A stretch of DNA of 25,023 bases from Candidatus Gastranaerophilales bacterium. GTDB taxonomy: Bacteria > Cyanobacteriota > Vampirovibrionia > Gastranaerophilales > Gastranaerophilaceae. Below the pieces are notes generated by a model. That model was not told the origin of the DNA and searched no databases. It saw only the letters and a list, made by a program, of their open reading frames with translations. Each line of letters begins with the position of its first letter. Position 1 is the stretch's first letter. Positions 22,853-25,023 of the stretch are shown here, piece after piece. The position numbers and the translations under genes are program-made. The DNA is taken from the NCBI GenBank assembly GCA_944323945.1, contig CALUUL010000025.1:1-25023 (forward strand), read 5' to 3'.

Positions 22853-24053
22853 TTCCTTTTCTTTCTCTTAATTCTCTTAATTCTTTCTGGAATGGTGATA
22901 TTTTTGTTAGTTTATCAATTATTACTGGCATTTTTTCTAGAGTATAGTCAATTTCTTCTTCTGTTGTATATCTGCTTAAACTAAATCGAATACTTCCGTG
23001 TAAAGCAGTAAAAGGTACTCCCATAGCTTTTAATACATGACTTGGATCTAAGCTGCCAGAAGTACAAGCACTTCCTGAACTTGCACATATACCAACATCA
23101 TTCATGTTTAGTAATATTAATTCACCTTCAACATATTCAAAGCCAATATTTGTAGTATTTGGAACTCTATTTGTAGCAGAAGAATTTAATCTTGCATTGT
23201 ATATTTTTGATAAAAGACCTGTTTCTAGCTTGTTTCTTAGTCTTTTTACTTCAGTCATTTCATAATTTAAAGATTCTTTTGCTAATTGTGCAGCTTTAGC
23301 CATTCCAATTATAAATGGTACATTTTCAGTTCCTGCTCTTTTGCCGCTTTCTTGGTGTCCCCCAATTATTAGTGGTGTTATCAATGTAGATGATTTTACA
23401 TATAATGCCCCTATTCCCTTTGGCGCGTGGAATTTATGCCCGGAAACACCCATCATATCAATTTGTGTATCTTTAACATTTATATTTATTTTCCCGGCTG
23501 CTTGTACTGCATCAACAAACATTTTCGTTTTTGGATTTATAGTTTTTATTTTTTCGGCTATTTTTTCAACAGGGAATATTGTTCCTGTTTCATTATTAGC
23601 ATACATGCAAGACACTAAAGCTGTTCTTTCATTAACTGCTTCATATAATTCATCTAAATTTATTTCACCTGCTGAATTTACACCTATATATGTTACTTTA
23701 TATCCTTCTTTCTCAAGTTGTTTATGTAAATTTAGTACGCAAGGATGTTCAACTTTTGTGGTTATCAGATGATTTTTTGTTTTATCCTCAGATAATATAC
23801 CACGAATGGCCATATTTGCACTTTCACTTCCTGACGCTGTAAAGAATACTTCTTTTGAACTCTTTGCACCGAAGAAATCTTTCATTTGTTCTCGTGCTTC
23901 TTTTATAGCATTTGAATTTTTTCCACCAAATTCATATATACTTGATGGATTTCCATAATATTGAGAAAAGTATGGTAACATTTCTTCTAATACTTTTTCG
24001 TCGACTTTAGTTGTTGCGTTATTATCTAAATATACTAGTTTTAAGTTTCCCAT
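22845..24053 (-). CDS. nifS: Cysteine desulfurase NifS/IscS type
   Basis: This 402-residue PLP enzyme takes sulfur from L-cysteine as a persulfide for Fe-S cluster assembly. Visible features are LDNNATTKV at the N-terminus, H103 over the cofactor ring (VEHPCVL), D181 and Q184 (VDAVQAAGK), the PLP lysine K207 (SGHKFHAPKGIG), and the catalytic cysteine C330 in the mobile loop SSGSACTSGSLDPSHVLKA, typical of group I NifS/IscS rather than SufS. AGGTG lies shortly before the ATG, and the nifU stop ends 1 base upstream, so the pair is co-transcribed. With no nitrogenase genes around, this is probably a general Fe-S assembly enzyme. Confidence 0.95.
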   Translation of the reverse strand: MGNLKLVYLDNNATTKVDEKVLEEMLPYFSQYYGNPSSIYEFGGKNSNAIKEAREQMKDFFGAKSSKEVFFTASGSESANMAIRGILSEDKTKNHLITTKVEHPCVLNLHKQLEKEGYKVTYIGVNSAGEINLDELYEAVNERTALVSCMYANNETGTIFPVEKIAEKIKTINPKTKMFVDAVQAAGKININVKDTQIDMMGVSGHKFHAPKGIGALYVKSSTLITPLIIGGHQESGKRAGTENVPFIIGMAKAAQLAKESLNYEMTEVKRLRNKLETGLLSKIYNARLNSSATNRVPNTTNIGFEYVEGELILLNMNDVGICASSGSACTSGSLDPSHVLKAMGVPFTALHGSIRFSLSRYTTEEEIDYTLEKMPVIIDKLTKISPFQKELRELRERKGII

Positions 24054-24054
24054 T

Positions 24055-24870
24055 TTACACCTGAATTATTTCTATATTTTCATTTATATGTTCTCTAAGT
24101 GTTGCTTCAACAAAATGAGTCAAAGTTAACTGTGAACGGTTACAAAGCTGGCATTTTCCATAAAGTTTTACTTTTATTTTGTTTTCATCTACATCGACCA
24201 ATTCTATATCTCCTCCATCTTTCCTTAGTTCTGGAGATATAAATTTTTCTATAATATTGTTGATTTTTATAATCATTTGGGTTTTTGTAAGATTTTCTGT
24301 TTTTGGCGTTTCTGAATTTATTTCGTCAAGTATTGCTTTTATTTTACCTTGACATCTTCCACAAGCACCACCCGCTTTTGTATAATTAGTTACGTCATCT
24401 ACTGTTTTTAAGTTGTTATTTTTAATCTCATTTTCCAAAAAAGTTCTTGTTATATTAAAACAATGACAAACTATTTCTTCATCTTTATGAATGGTTATTT
24501 CTTCATTATAGTAGTTAGCTATTGCTGCTTCAAGTGCTTCATGTCCCATTACCGAACAATGCATTTTTTCAGGAGGTAAGCCTCCAAGTGCATCAACAAT
24601 TTGTTTGTTTGTAATTTTTCTCGCTTCATCAATATGTTTGCCTATTACCATTTCAGTTAATATGCTTGAACTCGCAACTGCACTTCCACATCCAAAAGTT
24701 TGAAATTTTGCATCTGTTATAATCCCGTTTTTATCTACTTTTAAATATAACTTAAGCATATCGCCACATGACAATGAACCTGCTTCGCCTATTGCATCTG
24801 CATTTTCAATGCTTCCAACATTTCTTGGATTTCTATAGTGTTCCATAACTTTTTCTGAATAATTCCACAT
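24055..24870 (-). CDS. nifU: Three-domain Fe-S scaffold NifU
   Basis: The 271-residue protein has the full NifU architecture. The IscU-like domain (1-125) carries the cluster ligands C35 and D37 (SLSCGD), C61 (FGCGS) and C105 (MHCSVMG). The central BFD-like [2Fe-2S] domain has C135 and C137 (CHCFN), C170 and C173 (GGACGRCQGK). The C-terminal Nfu domain (about 197-271) has C240 and C243 (GKCQLC). It builds clusters with sulfur from NifS and hands them to apoproteins. Full-length NifU occurs in nitrogen fixers and also in some non-fixers, such as Helicobacter, as the main assembly scaffold; the latter fits here. AAGGA precedes the ATG, and nifS follows after 1 base. Confidence 0.96.
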   Translation of the reverse strand: MWNYSEKVMEHYRNPRNVGSIENADAIGEAGSLSCGDMLKLYLKVDKNGIITDAKFQTFGCGSAVASSSILTEMVIGKHIDEARKITNKQIVDALGGLPPEKMHCSVMGHEALEAAIANYYNEEITIHKDEEIVCHCFNITRTFLENEIKNNNLKTVDDVTNYTKAGGACGRCQGKIKAILDEINSETPKTENLTKTQMIIKINNIIEKFISPELRKDGGDIELVDVDENKIKVKLYGKCQLCNRSQLTLTHFVEATLREHINENIEIIQV

Positions 24871-24899
24871 TTTTTGTACATCCTTTATTCTTCTTCTTT

Positions 24900-24905
24900 A
24901 TTATA
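24900..24905 (-). promoter_or_regulatory. Probable -10 element of nifU-nifS
   Basis: A TATAAT on the minus strand lies 29 bases before the nifU ATG. No good -35 is seen at the proper spacing, which may mean activator dependence. No recognisable IscR or SufR site was found. Confidence 0.4.
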
Positions 24906-24968
24906 CTCCAAAATAAAAATACATATTAAGAAATAAGAACATAAAAAATAAAAATAGTTCCCAAGAAA

Positions 24969-24995
24969 TAAAAAACGAGGAACCAAAGTTCCTCG
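24969..24995 (-). terminator. Intrinsic terminator of a minus-strand gene beyond the right edge
   Basis: On the minus strand an 8-bp stem (CGAGGAAC/GTTCCTCG, 24976-24995) with a 4-base loop is followed by a T-rich run (24975-24969). It isolates nifU-nifS from transcription coming from the right. The 28 bases to the window end show no coding signal. Confidence 0.75.
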
Positions 24996-25023
24996 AAACG
25001 AAAACGAAAAAGGATAAAAATAT

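Overview
The window reads as chromosomal DNA from a very AT-rich, diderm-like bacterium using the standard bacterial code (TGA ends the recombinase gene). Several clues point to the non-photosynthetic sister lineage of Cyanobacteria (Vampirovibrionia/Melainabacteria, most like gut Gastranaerophilales). These are lineage-restricted proteins with short N-terminal 'SFKG/NFEG' elements, a protein starting MGLSSSQGRLL, a three-domain NifU next to NifS with no nitrogenase genes nearby, and a biotin bioA-bioD pair. This placement is inference from style and gene content; no rRNA or marker phylogeny was possible.

Layout. 1-2432 (+): the 3' part of a TPR-repeat gene, coupled to rsmG (16S rRNA m7G527 methyltransferase). 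2413-4442 (-): bioD and bioA, with a large palindrome over the bioA promoter. 4517-5002 (-) and 5147-6877 (+): two divergently oriented lineage-type genes, a small helical protein and a long protein ending in a cupin. 6978-10973 (+): a probable envelope-glycan segment with a GT2 glycosyltransferase, an HMGL-type aldolase and an MsbA-like ABC exporter. 10974-11496: tRNA-Arg(ACG) on the minus strand with its promoter and terminator, plus a candidate C-rich minus-strand small RNA. 11497-13062 (+): a membrane GT2-like protein with degenerate catalytic motifs and a cysteine-rich tail. 13158-16168 (+): two unrecognised lineage-type proteins. 16204-17070 (+): a Xer-type tyrosine recombinase. 17149-17601 (+): a small FxG-motif protein. 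17606-18883 (-): a CNT nucleoside transporter with an altered substrate motif. 19002-20159 (+): a secreted serine hydrolase. 20167-22140 (-): four small exported or membrane proteins in tandem. 22256-22852 (+): another exported protein. 22845-24870 (-): nifS and nifU. 24969-24995: a terminator for a minus-strand gene beyond the right edge.

The functions are mostly housekeeping (rRNA modification, biotin, Fe-S assembly, nucleoside uptake, chromosome resolution). They are interleaved with envelope and exported proteins specific to the lineage. There is no CRISPR array, insertion sequence or prophage. The most interesting items are the putative anti-Shine-Dalgarno small RNA at about 11292-11349, the bioAD operator palindrome, the degenerate GT2 with a five-cysteine tail, the exported 11-residue-repeat protein, the CNT transporter lacking the usual substrate glutamate, and two genes that look leaderless.
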